64,000 nucleotides of DNA from Theristus sp. LFF4_11 (Eukaryota; Nematoda; Chromadorea; Monhysterida; Xyalidae), in assembly GCA_030248135.1 (NCBI GenBank), contig JASANC010003278.1:1-64000 (forward strand). The letters are read 5' to 3'. Under the pieces are notes generated by a model. That model was not told the origin of the DNA. It ran no database searches and worked only from the letters and a program-made list of their open reading frames with translations. Positions within the stretch are counted from its first letter, which is position 1, and the number at the start of each line of letters is the position of its first letter. A program made the position numbers and the translations under genes. Shown one piece after another: positions 12,423-24,213 of this stretch.

Positions 12423-12889
12423 TCAACAGTACCGACCGACAATTGCGATAACGACGACCACGACAATCGGTAGGCCACTGGCAGCACAAAACAGCAGCCA
12501 TGCGAGCACCGATGGAGACTGATGGCTGCTTGATGTGGTGTTGTCATGTTGTCCGCGCAGATTGGGTCCATCAATCCTGATATTTTTCGTCTCCGAAGTC
12601 TGCCGGGAAGCGGTCGATGGTGTCGTTGGGCTGATTCTGGACAATCGACGGCTTGCAGTAGAAGGAGAACTGACTTTTGAAGTGGTGGGAAGAGCGCTGG
12701 TCGATCTTGCTGCAGCTGTTTGTATGAATAATATTTAGGTACAGTTGAACTCTAAATGATAGGGAATCAGCGTCGTCGTTGGGATCACGTGATGCATGCT
12801 TTCTGTACAGAATAATGCTTCTTAAGCCTTAACTCACCATTCGTAGAGCGGCTCACTAGCAGAGTGATAATCAGCAGAGGCAGCCACAT
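12423..12889 (-). CDS. Small mucin-like single-pass membrane protein
   Basis: Two exons, 12889-12838 and 12715-12423, join in phase 1 to give 114 residues. Exon 1 encodes a clear signal peptide (MWLPLLIITLLVSRSTN). Exon 2 encodes a Ser/Thr-rich, probably O-glycosylated stretch (STSALPTTSKVSSPSTAS, then TTPSTASRQTSET), followed by a C-terminal hydrophobic segment (LPIVVVVVIAIVGRYC) that could be a membrane span or a GPI-type signal. No known domain is visible. The 122-base intron is largely made of a truncated copy of the CAGTCGAACTC element, so the boundaries rest on a good donor (GTGAGT) and acceptor (AAACAG). Function is unknown; a surface mucin is the likeliest role. Confidence 0.65.
12742..12836. 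mobile_element. Truncated CAGTCGAACTC-family element
   Basis: CAGTTGAACTCTAAATGATA after a TA, then GGGAATCAG and TCACGTGATGCATGC, match the left half of the family. No right inverted end follows. It occupies most of the small gene's only intron. Confidence 0.55.
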
Positions 12890-13126
12890 ATCTTGAAATC
12901 ACACATCAAACTCCAAAATCGATTTGTTCTTTTCACTGAAGCTCGCTGTTAATACAAAAGAAAAAATGATGATGACAAAAAACGTTAACATAAAACTCTC
13001 ATGCGAGCAATCAGTGCAAGTGAAAAAAGTTGTATGATGTAAATTGTAAGCAAGCGATTACTTTTTTATTGCAACGTGACCCCAAAAATTATGTTTTGCC
13101 CGTTGAAATTTTACTTTTTTGGGTTA

Positions 13127-13388
13127 CCGTAAAGTCTTGCATATAAGGTCTCCTTATATAAATTTGAAAATCAAAAATTTCTGAAAAAAGTGGAATTTTG
13201 TGTGACAGCCTTATAAGTGGGAGGAGGTCTTATAAAGCAAACATTAGGAATTCCGGGCCTTATAAACGGGGTAGGATTTCGACCAAGTCAAAATTTTGAA
13301 TTTTTTGGTTTCCCGCCGTGTGACACTCCGCCCACTTTTGGGTGGGGGTCTTATAAGTGGGAGGAACCTTATATGCAAGACTTTACGG
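13127..13388. mobile_element. MITE with CCGTAAAGTC ends
   Basis: The inverted ends CCGTAAAGTCTTGCATATAA and its exact inverse at 13369-13388 are each flanked by TA. The interior repeats CTTATAAGTGGGAGG and ACCTTATA motifs. No coding capacity. TA flanks suggest mobilisation by a Tc1/mariner-type enzyme. Confidence 0.75.
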
Positions 13389-13791
13389 TATCTTTTAGCG
13401 TTTTGTGGAGGGGGCCGTCATTGTACCAGAAAATTTGTTTTTCAAAATTGCTGCTCCGGTGCTTAACCGCTGCAACACTTGAATAAAAATTGAGCTGTTT
13501 TTTTGTCGTAAACACAAATTTCGAATTCTTGATATCAGAAAATCCTGCCCTATTTGTGGGCCTCAGGCAATTTGCGTCTCCTCCACCCCACAGGCGACAA
13601 AAAATCTTTTATTTGTGATCTGGTTCACGTGGTTTCATTATCGTTGGAACAGCTAAAAAGCAACAAGAACAAGAGCACTAAAAGTGAAGAAACCAATAAG
13701 CATGTTGATACTGCAGTTGTGGATTACAATAATTAATCAATCAATAAATAAATCAACAAATCAAATCAAATCCACTCAAAATCAAGTGGCG

Positions 13792-16700
13792 TCAGTCGGT
13801 CTGACAGGAGACGCTGGTGCGATGCACGTCGGCGCGTTCCATCTGCTCGATCTGCAGCTGCTGCTTGCGGCACCACAGTCGCACGACGTCGACCGGCATC
13901 GGGAACACGACGGTCTCGTTCTGCTCGGCGGACAGCATGTTCAGCGTCTGCAGGTAGCGCAGCTGCAACGCACCACCCTGCGACGCGATCACGTCCGCGG
14001 CGTCCTTCAGCGATCGACTCGACTTTAGTTCGCCTTCGGCCGCGACCACCTGCGTTGGTTGTTTTTTTCGCTTGTGTTTTTCTGTCTAATATAAAATTTG
14101 TTTCTTTCTCTTGGCGTCACTCGAAAGACACGCGAACGAGGCACGGATTTCACAGTCTGGTTGTTTTGCCGGTATCTGCGTCTTTGTTGCAGAGTTACAA
14201 GCATCAAAAGTGAGAGTTAATGACCGAAGAAAGACGTGTAATATGTGTATCTCGGTGGTCAAGTGGTCTGAGACGTTGGTCGTGAATAATAAAGAGCATA
14301 ATAATAATAAGGTCTGAGAGAACAATAAAGACGTGAATCGCACCTAGGCCTAAGCCTAAGCCAAAGCCTAAGCCTAAGCCTCAGCCTAAGCCTCAGCCTA
14401 AGCCTAAGCCTAAGCCTCAGCCTAAGCCTCAGCTTTAGTTTAAGCCTAAACCTAAACCTAAACCTAACCCCAAGCCCAAGCCTCAGCCTTAGCCTAAGCC
14501 TAAACCTAAACCTAAGCCCAAGTCCAAGCCTAAGCCTAAGCCTTAGCCTAGGCCTAAGCCTAATCCTTAGCCTAGGCCTAAGCCTAGGCCTTAGCCTAGG
14601 CCTTAGCCTAGGCCTACGCCTAGGCCTAAGCCTTAGCCTAAGCCTAAGCCTAAGCCTTAGCCTAAGCCTAAGCCTTAGCCTTAGCCTTAGACTAAGCCTA
14701 AGCCTAAGACTAAGCCTAAGCCTAAGCCTAAGCCTAAGCCTAAGCCTTAGCCTAAGCCTAAGCCTTAGCCAAAGCCTAAGCCTAAGCCTAAGCCTAAGCC
14801 TAAGCCTAAGCCTTAGCCTAAGCCTAAGCTTAAGCCTAAGCCTAAGCCTAAGCATAAGCATAAGCCTAAGCCTAAGCCTAAGCCTAAGCCTAAGCCTAAG
14901 CCTAATCCTAAGTTTAAGCCTAAGCCTAAGCCTAAGCCTAGGCCTAAGCCTAATCCTTAGCCTAAGCCTAAGCCTAAGCCTAAGCCAAAGCCTAAGCCTA
15001 AGCCTAAGCCTAATCCTAAGTTTAAGCCTAAGCCTAAGCCTAAGCCTAAGCCTAAGCCTAAGCCTAAGCCTAAACCTAAGCCTAAGCCTAACGCCTAAAG
15101 CCTAAGCCTAAGCCTAAGCCTAAGCCTAAGCCTAAGCCTAAGCCCAAGCCTAAGCCCAAGCCTAAGCCTAAGCCTAAGCCTAAGCCTAAGCCTAAGTCTA
15201 AGCCTAAGCCTAAACCTAAGCCTAAGCCTATGCCTAAGCCTAAGCCTAAGCCTAAGCCTAAGCCTAAGCCTAAGCCTAAGCCTAAGCCTAAGCCTAAGCC
15301 TAAGCCTAAGCCTAAGCCTAAGCCTAAGCGTAAGCCTAAGCCTAAGCCTAAGCCTAAGCCTAAGCCTAAGCCTAAGCCTAAGCCTAAGCCTAAGCCTAAG
15401 CCTAAGCCTAAGCCTAAGCCTAAGCCTAAGCCTAAGCCTAAGCCTAAGCCTAAGCCTAAGCCTAAGCCTAAGCCTAAGCCTAAGCCTAAGCCTAAGCCTA
15501 AGCCTAAGCCTAAGCCTAAGCCTAAGCCTAAGCCTAAGCCTAAGCCTAAGCCTAAGCCTAAGCCTAAGCCTAAGCCTAAGCCTAAGCCTAAGCCAAAGCC
15601 TAAGCCTAAGCCTAAGCCTAAGCCTAAGCCTAAGCCTAAGCCTAAGCCTAAGCCTAAGCCTAAGCCTAAGCCTAAGCCTAAGCCTAAGCCTAAGCCTAAG
15701 CCTAAGCCTAAGCCTAAGCCTAAGCCTAAGCCTAAGCCTAAGCCTAAGCCTAAGCCTAAGCCTAAGCCTAAGCCTAAGCCTAAGCCTAAGCCTAAGCCTA
15801 AGCCTAAGCCTAAGCCTAAGCCTAAGCCTAAGCCTAAGCCTAAGCCTAAGCCTAAGCCTAAGCCTAAGCCTAAGCCTAAGCCTAAGCCTAAGCCTAAGCC
15901 TAAGCCTAAGCCTAAGCCTAAGCCTAAGCCTAAGCCTAAGCCTAAGCCTAAGCCTAAGCCTAAGCCTAAGCCTAAGCCTAAGCCTAAGCCTAAGCCTAAG
16001 CCTAAGCCTAAGCCTAAGCCTAAGCCTAAGCCTAAGCCTAAGCCTAAGCCTAAGCCTAAGCCTAAGCCTAAGCCTAAGCCTAAGCCTAAGCCTAAGCCTA
16101 AGCCTAAGCCTAAGCCTAAGCCTAAGCCTAAGCCTAAGCCTAAGCCTAAGCCTAAGCCTAAGCCTAAGCCTAAGCCTAAGCCTAAGCCTAAGCCTAAGCC
16201 TAAGCCTAAGCCTAAGCCTAAGCCTAAGCCTAAGCCTAAGCCTAAGCCTAAGCCTAAGCCTAAGCCTAAGCCTAAGCCTAAGCCTAAGCCTAAGCCTAAG
16301 CCTAAGCCTAAGCCTAAGCCTAAGCCTAAGCCTAAGCCTAAGCCTAAGCCTAAGCCTAAGCCTAAGCCTAAGCCTAAGCCTAAGCCTAAGCCTAAGCCTA
16401 AGCCTAAGCCTAAGCCTAAGCCTAAGCCTAAGCCTAAGCCTAAGCCTAAGCCTAAGCCTAAGCCTAAGCCTAAGCCTAAGCCTAAGCCTAAGCCTAAGCC
16501 TAAGCCTAAGCCTAAGCCTAAGCCTAAGCCTAAGCCTAAGCCTAAGCCTAAGCCTAAGCCTAAGCCTAAGCCTAAGCCTAAGCCTAAGCCTAAGCCTAAG
16601 CCTAAGCCTAAGCCTAAGCCTAAGCCTAAGCCTAAGCCTAAGCCTAAGCCTAAGCCTAAGCCTAAGCCTAAGCCTAAGCCTAAGCCTAAGCCTAAGCCTA

Positions 16701-19700
16701 AGCCTAAGCCTAAGCCTAAGCCTAAGCCTAAGCCTAAGCCTAAGCCTAAGCCTAAGCCTAAGCCTAAGCCTAAGCCTAAGCCTAAGCCTAAGCCTAAGCC
16801 TAAGCCTAAGCCTAAGCCTAAGCCTAAGCCTAAGCCTAAGCCTAAGCCTAAGCCTAAGCCTAAGCCTAAGCCTAAGCCTAAGCCTAAGCCTAAGCCTAAG
16901 CCTAAGCCTAAGCCTCAGCCTAAGCCTAAGCCTAAGCCTAAGCCTAAGCCTAAGCCTAAGCCTAAGCCTAAGCCTAAGCCTAAGCCTAAGCCTAAGCCTA
17001 AGCCTAAGCCTAAGCCTAAGCCTAAGCCTAAGCCTAAGCCTAAGCCTAAGCCTAAGCCTAAGCCTAAGCCTAAGCCTAAGCCTAAGCCTAAGCCTAAGCC
17101 TAAGCCTAAGCCTAAGCCTAAGCCTAAGCCTAAGCCTAAGCCTAAGCCTAAGCCTAAGCCTAAGCCTAAGCCTAAGCCTAAGCCTAAGCCTAAGCCTAAG
17201 CCTAAGCCTAAGCCTAAGCCTAAGCCTAAGCCTAAGCCTAAGCCTAAGCCTAAGCCTAAGCCTAAGCCTAAGCCTAAGCCTAAGCCTAAGCCTAAGCCTA
17301 AGCCTAAGCCTAAGCCTAAGCCTAAGCCTAAGCCTAAGCCTAAGCCTAAGCCTAAGCCTAAGCCTAAGCCTAAGCCTAAGCCTAAGCCTAAGCCTAAGCC
17401 TAAGCCTAAGCCTAAGCCTAAGCCTAAGCCTAAGCCTAAGCCTAAGCCTAAGCCTAAGCCTAAGCCTAAGCCTAAGCCTAAGCCTAAGCCTAAGCCTAAG
17501 CCTAAGCCTAAGCCTAAGCCTAAGCCTAAGCCTAAGCCTAAGCCTAAGCCTAAGCCTAAGCCTAAGCCTAAGCCTAAGCCTAAGCCTAAGCCTAAGCCTA
17601 AGCCTAAGCCTAAGCCTAAGCCTAAGCCTAAGCCTAAGCCTAAGCCTAAGCCTAAGCCTAAGCCTAAGCCTAAGCCTAAGCCTAAGCCTAAGCCTAAGCC
17701 TAAGCCTAAGCCTAAGCCTAAGCCTAAGCCTAAGCCTAAGCCTAAGCCTAAGCCTAAGCCTAAGCCTAAGCCTAAGCCTAAGCCTAAGCCTAAGCCTAAG
17801 CCTAAGCCTAAGCCTAAGCCTAAGCCTAAGCCTAAGCCTAAGCCTAAGCCTAAGCCTAAGCCTAAGCCTAAGCCTAAGCCTAAGCCTAAGCCTAAGCCTA
17901 AGCCTAAGCCTAAGCCTAAGCCTAAGCCTAAGCCTAAGCCTAAGCCTAAGCCTAAGCCTAAGCCTAAGCCTAAGCCTAAGCCTAAGCCTAAGCCTAAGCC
18001 TAAGCCTAAGCCTAAGCCTAAGCCTAAGCCTAAGCCTAAGCCTAAGCCTAAGCCTAAGCCTAAGCCTAAGCCTAAGCCTAAGCCTAAGCCTAAGCCTAAG
18101 CCTAAGCCTAAGCCTAAGCCTAAGCCTAAGCCTAAGCCTAAGCCTAAGCCTAAGCCTAAGCCTAAGCCTAAGCCTAAGCCTAAGCCTAAGCCTAAGCCTA
18201 AGCCTAAGCCTAAGCCTAAGCCTAAGCCTAAGCCTAAGCCTAAGCCTAAGCCTAAGCCTAAGCCTAAGCCTAAGCCTAAGCCTAAGCCTAAGCCTAAGCC
18301 TAAGCCTAAGCCTAAGCCTAAGCCTAAGCCTAAGCCTAAGCCTAAGCCTAAGCCTAAGCCTAAGCCTAAGCCTAAGCCTAAGCCTAAGCCTAAGCCTAAG
18401 CCTAAGCCTAAGCCTAAGCCTAAGCCTAAGCCTAAGCCTAAGCCTAAGCCTAAGCCTAAGCCTAAGCCTAAGCCTAAGCCTAAGCCTAAGCTTAAGCCTA
18501 AGCCTAAGCTTAACCAAAGCTTAAGCCTAAACATAAGCCTAAGCCAAAGCCAAAGCCAAAGCTCAAGCCCAAGCCCAAGCCAAAGCCCAAGCCTAAGCCT
18601 AAGCCTAAGCCTAAGCCTAAGCCTAAGCCTAAGCCTAAGCCTAAGCCTAAGCCTAAGCCTAAGCCTAAGCCCAAGCCCAAGCCCAAGCCCAAGCCCAAGC
18701 CCAAGCCCAAGCCCAAGCCTAAGCCTAAGCCTAAGCCTAAGCCTAAGCCTAAGCCTAAGCCTAAGCCTAAGCCTAAGCCTAAGCCTAAGCCTAAGCCTAA
18801 GCCTAAGCCTAAACCTAAGCGTAAGCGTAAGCGTAAGCGTAAGCGTAAGCGTAAGCGTAAGCGTAAGCGTAAGCCTAACCCTAAACTTAGGTTTATAGCC
18901 TAACCTCAGCCTTTGCGTAAGCCGGGGTTCGCTTTTGGCTATGCCTAATTCTAAACTTTACACTAAGCCTTCGCGTACGCCTCCGCCTACGCTTAGGCCA
19001 AAGCCTCCGCCTCAGCCGGGTTAGCTCATAGCCTAGCCTAAGTCCTCAGCCTAAACGTGGACGCCTACGCCTTGGCTGCTAAGACTAGAGATTGGAGGTT
19101 GGAGCTTGAGCGTAAGCCTAAACCTAAGGTCTGAGACCAAGCCTAATCGCAAATTTTACCAAACACACAACCAAAATTATGCAACTCACATTTCAACGCG
19201 CTCAACTTTGATACCCCACGGATCGGTGGCCTCGTCCAGGATTGCCTGGAAATTTAGCCCTTTTCATGGAAGTATTGGGAAAGTATACGTAGGATTACAA
19301 AAATTCAAGGACAAAAAACCGGAACAAAAAGGTCGGTCCAATTTTGCGTTCGTAATGATCTAGCACGTCTGCAGTCCATGACGGCAAAACCGATCACGAT
19401 AAGTACAGCAAACCGTGGCAATCCGAAATCGCGTAAGTGCTTCGGCCCTATCTAACGGACTCGAATCACATTGCGCAATTTTGAATTCCCGCGTCACGCA
19501 TGAAACTGTTCGCCCATCTATGCGCGCATTGAGTCTCGGGGGACTAAAACTAAAAGGATCATACCTGCATCGCCTGCACGATCGTGTCGCGTTGCGTGAG
19601 TATCTCCGAGAGCGAGCGCATGCCGAGCATATTGCGTAGCGTCGTCTGCGCCAGCAGTTTCGTGCTCGAGTGCGCGTCCTCGATGTTCACGGTGGCCATG

Positions 19701-21753
19701 ACGGCGTCGCTGACACGGTAATAGATCACGGCATCGACGCTCACCGTCACCGAGTCACGCGTGAGAATCTGTGTGCGAGCGTGGGAAAAACTTGTGGTGA
19801 CACGCACTGTGGGAATATATATTTGTGTGAAGTGTGGGAAACTGTGTACAGGTTTGGCATGGCAGAAAACGCATGGCACACAGGTTTGAAGTGTGACAAA
19901 GTACGGTGGTGGACGGGAAAATTGGATGCTGCGCGTTGGGTGAACAGCATTGAGATATGGTGTGTGAGAAAGTAATGTGTGTGGGAAAATATGGATGACC
20001 GTGGGAAAAATAATGGAACGTGAGAGAATGTGATGGAGTATAAACATAACCCTGCTAAAGCAAAATAGTGGAGATAAGGGAGCGTGAGAGTAACAATGGA
20101 GCGCGTGGGAAAATCAATTGGAACGTGTGGGAATGCGCATCCTCTGGTCTTGTACAAACATCAAGGGTGTTTATGGTGTAATAAAAATTCCGATTAAAAG
20201 ATCACAATTACAAGTTTTTCGGTGTCACCTCCTGCGGTGGCACATCCAACGACAATGACCTCAAGTCCACTTTCACGTACGTATCGACACAGGGCAGCAC
20301 GAAAGTGATGCCAGGCCCTTTGGCTTTCTTGCCGACCACGCGGCCGAGACGAAACAACACCAAGCGATCATGGTCCATGATAATCTGGCAAAATGTTTTT
20401 TTTCTAAATTTGAGTTTGTTTTATGAACTTTTTTGTCAAATCCTGAAGATCACCTAAAGATTGTTACTAGCCGATCAATAAAATCAATCAGGTTGCGCTT
20501 TGTAGCATCCACAACACGTCTACCAGTCTCACTACTCAAAAATAATGCGCATGCTTGAAAACCCTGCTGGTTTTGTTTTGAAAATGCGAGCTATGAGCGG
20601 CAAACTTACAACCTGCCAAATGGTTTCTTCGTTTTCTTCACGAAACTTTTTGACAGCGCGTGGCGTGGGTGGACAGCACGTCAAACATTTGACATTCAAA
20701 TAAATTACTCCAAACATTTCCACAAAAAGGATTTTTTACACCTTCAAACAGACGAACATCGAGAATGGAAACGTCAGAAAGACCAGCATCCATGAGAACG
20801 CAACGAGCAGATTGGACATGCAGCCACAGGTGCCTCCTGTCGAGTCGTCGTCCGCTAAATTCGAAATCGAACTCGTTTGAGGCGGCATTTTTCGAGTTAT
20901 AAAAAAGTCACGATTTTAGCTTCTGGAAGTAGAGATCCGGCGTTTAGACGCTGTGCTGTGATGCAGTTTTTTGTTGTTTTATACTAAAAAGGTGTAATGA
21001 GGAAAATATTTGGTGGAAGCACGGTATTTTTGTTGAAGGCAAGGCACAAATCAAAATGCGGTCAAATCAGCGGAAAATTAGAGAAAAAACAAAAAAACCG
21101 CAAATCAAACACTGCCAGCTAAAATTACTGGCTTCTGGCTTGCTGGCTTTTTATTCTGGCGTTCTTTATAAATGTGAGTGAGCCTGAGCAGTGCATGCAC
21201 ACCGGTTCAAACTTTTTCTCAACTTTTCAGAAAGCCGTCGTTTTTTTTTGAACACTCACCCAAAATCGGTTTTGACAATGGTGTTTACAAAGAAAAAAAG
21301 TGCCGTTTTGAAAAACTTTCGTCAAAAACGAGATATATGCGGGTGCAGCAGCTTCAAAACCACGGCACTTTCAGTGACATTTCACGTTTTTTTTCGGGCC
21401 AAAAGAGCAACCAAAAACTCTTTACCGCCAAAAACAGCGCTGCTTTCACCAGCGCAGCTTCCCAATTTTGTGGTGTCTTCTTTTGCTTTTTAATGACGAA
21501 ACTTGTCAAATACAGTTGTACAATGTGCACTCCGCACACTAGTTGTTTCTCGATCATTCATAAAACAATAATGCTGTAAGACAACCCGGCCGACCACACG
21601 CAATAATTTCTCGGTTTCTGGATTTTTTTCTGCAAAAACCAACAACCAAAAAGAAACGTGTCTATCCTCCGGTTTGAAACGCGAAAAAATGCACTGCAAC
21701 GTACCTTCGGCGTAGTAAGCAGATGTCTCGGTTGAGCTCTTCGACAGCATCAT
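13792..21753 (-). CDS. Stomatin/band-7 (MEC-2/UNC-1-like) membrane protein, one exon missing
   Basis: Stomatins are monotopic membrane scaffolds that oligomerise and regulate ion channels. Exons seen: about 21753-21705 (N-terminal, [16 protein letters not shown]), 20854-20742 ([18 protein letters not shown] hairpin, [10 protein letters not shown]), 20384-20229 ([36 protein letters not shown]), 19768-19565 ([34 protein letters not shown]), 19245-19190 ([16 protein letters not shown]) and 14049-13792 ([19 protein letters not shown] to the stop). An alternative start at 20888 ([14 protein letters not shown]) would give a shorter head. Exon 19245-19190 ends in phase 2 but the last exon starts in phase 0, and the family's next block of about 27 residues (the KDVRLP to REARAK stretch) is absent. 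The intron between them holds the telomeric array. The gene is broken here or an exon was lost in assembly. Confidence 0.85.
14246..14340 (+). repeat. tRNA-like fragment at the edge of the telomeric array
   Basis: CTCGGTGGTCAAGTGGTCTG followed by AGACGTTGGTCGTGA resembles the D-arm and anticodon-side half of a Leu/Ser-type tRNA (A-box like TGGTCAAGTGG). No matching T-arm is present. It is probably a SINE head or tRNA relic. Confidence 0.3.
14345..19130. repeat. Interstitial telomeric array (CCTAAG)n = (TTAGGC)n
   Basis: A tandem array of the nematode telomere hexamer, all in one orientation: the C-rich strand is on plus, so TTAGGC reads along the stomatin transcript. The core from about 15241 to 18489 (roughly 540 units) is almost perfect, with only isolated variants seen at about 15328, 15594 and 16915. 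The left border (14345-15240) is degenerate, mixing CCTAGG, CCTTAG and CCTCAG units. The right border has blocks of one variant each: CCCAAG at 18669-18717 and CGTAAG at about 18818-18872, then decays to 19130. A homogeneous core with decayed edges fits internal expansion of an old insertion. There is no head-to-head junction as expected of a simple end-to-end chromosome fusion. Confidence 0.97.
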
Positions 21754-24213
21754 CTCGTCTGTGACGGCGGCCAGCGCCGGTCCACGTCGCTGTATGGCGT
21801 CCAGCTTGGAAGGTTCGTCGGGCTTTGCGGAGTTTTTTTAGACGAACGCGAGAAAAAACGTTTTTTTCTTCTCTTAGAATTGGATCGCTGGTTGGTATGT
21901 CGGAGTTTTTATCGGTTTTACTGTATACACTGTAGGTCTCGACACGATCTTACTGTATTAGACCGTGGTTTTGTCTTAATATAGGGAGATGATTATCGCT
22001 ATATCGAGAAAAAGGTTTCTTATTACATTCGTATTCGTTGCTCTTTTTCTTATCGAGTGAATACTTTTTCTGAATATCGTGAATATTGTGTCAAAACCGA
22101 AATAACAGAAACCGTATTCGGTTGGTGCAAAGTTGGGATGAATGAATGACAGTATTTTGAGTAAGTTCGAATGCTGAAACGAAAAAAATGGAATGCTGCG
22201 GTTGGAAAAACAAAATATTTGTTGCTGTCATGTCAACGGAGAGGACAGAAAGACAAAAGCTGACTGTCCACATTTCGCTTTGAACCAAATGACAGCTTGG
22301 AAACGCCATTTTGCGGTGTTCCAGTAAAGTACAACAACTGTGAATAATTTGGCTTTTCTGCTGTTTACAAGAATCATAAAAAATGTGTCACACAAAGTGG
22401 CGGTGTTCATTTTTGCGAACAATTCATCTCATAATTTATTTTTCGGTTTAAAATACCTCTCACTAATCGGCAAAAAAAACAGAAGCGCGTTGAACTGAAA
22501 ATCGCATTTTCAACCAAAATTATAATCGGTGGGTGAGAGTTTCGCGGTATAAGTTGTTCATTTTCTGCACCATAAAACACTTTGTATCTGGCGACATAAA
22601 TGGTTTAAAATTGAACTTTGTGAAAACATCACCGCACCTCTTCGAAAACAACAGATGAGAAAAGGAAGTGGCGGATATTTATGAGGGCTGCGAGTCCTTT
22701 GGAGTGTCCGAAAACCGATCAATCTTAATAGCAACAAGAAAATGTTGAACAAAAGCGCTTGCAATGTGGAACCGTGCTTTTGTTACAACCGAATTTACAC
22801 CACCCAGCAATTTCTCATTTATTGTTTGACCATTCAAAATTTTCATTGTTAAAATAATTCACATTTGAATCTGAAAATGCAACCAATTGGTATTTTTCTT
22901 TTAGCCAAACAACCAATCAGCGTGATTTGATTTATAAATGATTAAGAGTTTTGCTCAATATACCGTAAAATGACATTTATAAGTCCTGTAGATCAATGCA
23001 AATGGCGAGAAACCAAAAAAACTCAAACACAATGTGGATTCAAATTAAAACTAGAAACTGAGAAACATTATTGGGATTATCCGATCACCTGAAGTCAGGT
23101 CCGTATTTTAAGATTTTAGGAAAAACGAAATTTTTTTGATTCAAGTTTAAAAGTACAAACAAGATTTTACGGTAATTTTAAAAAGCTGAGCGTTGACAAA
23201 GTTGCTCCTACCATTATTTGTAATAAATGCGTGCACGTTTGCTTCTCAATTTATCTTTTACACACTCCACAAACTAAATAATGCGTTTGCCTGCCGTAAA
23301 ATTGGTTCCTAAAAGTTTTCAGCTTTTCTTTTGCTTTGTTGCACATTCTTTTGAATGTATGTAATGCAGAATAAATGATACAATTGTTTACTTGTTGTTC
23401 TGTGGACCTACACTGGATTTCAGTTTTAGGGTGCCCTAAAGTTGAAATGGAAAAGATTGATTTTATTTCATAACATGTCATGTAATGCAGCTTGTCACAG
23501 ACGAGTCCGTTGTGTGAACACAGGGGGTTAATAACAAAGGAACATAACCGAAAGCAGTTTTATAAACAGTGAAACACACAACGCAAATTTTTGGCCAAAT
23601 TTATGGCAACAAATGGTTGAAAAGTTGGAAATGGAATAATAAATGAATGCACAGATAAGGCGCAATAAAGAAAACATAAATAACGGGTTCGGACAAATTT
23701 GGCGAATGTTTCCACAAAACTTTCGATTATGAGAGCCGTTTGGGCACAATTTATTGGCAAATTTATTTTGTTACCGTTTTCCAGCAACTATAAAAATGAA
23801 ACGTTTCAAATTACAAAAACAGTCACAAACCATTTTAACCACTTGATATACCAAATGCACACATTTAGCACAAAATTTGGCACGAGTGTAATAATTTCGT
23901 GAAATTCTTAGAACATAAATACTCTGCTTCGACACGAGCTTTATACAAAAAATTAGACAAAAAAAACAAAAAAAACAACGGATCTTTGTTCAAAACGTGT
24001 CACCGTTAGAAGAAAAACAACTGAACGTCCCCGTTTACAAGTATTAAAATATTTTCACAATCATATTTTTTCGAAAAATACTCCACAAAACAAAACGTCA
24101 TATTGTTGTATCGGAGAGCTTCCAAACGTTGTCGCAATATATCAATATTTCATTAAAAATAGTCTAAAATTCTACAAAAAAAAACAAAAATTCCACAAAA
24201 AACCAAAAAAACC
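21754..24213. other. Non-coding, AT-rich interval
   Basis: Between the stomatin and ODR-2-like genes. Upstream of the stomatin N-terminal exon the sequence continues in frame (LDAIQRRGPALAAVTDE) to about 21830 before a stop, so the first exon may extend to an acceptor near there. The rest shows only short chance reading frames and A/T-rich sequence. Confidence 0.5.

Noticed and set aside
14259..14861. 200-residue Leu/Arg frame on minus
   Set aside because: Same cause: degenerate edge of the telomeric array.
15095..18898. Open frames of over 1,000 residues of alternating PK, LR or LG
   Set aside because: They are translations of the CCTAAG repeat in several frames on both strands, with no normal start context or composition.
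13792..19245. Simple chromosome end-to-end fusion as the origin of the array
   Set aside because: Fusion of two telomeres would give a head-to-head switch in orientation; all units face one way and both flanks belong to one stomatin gene.
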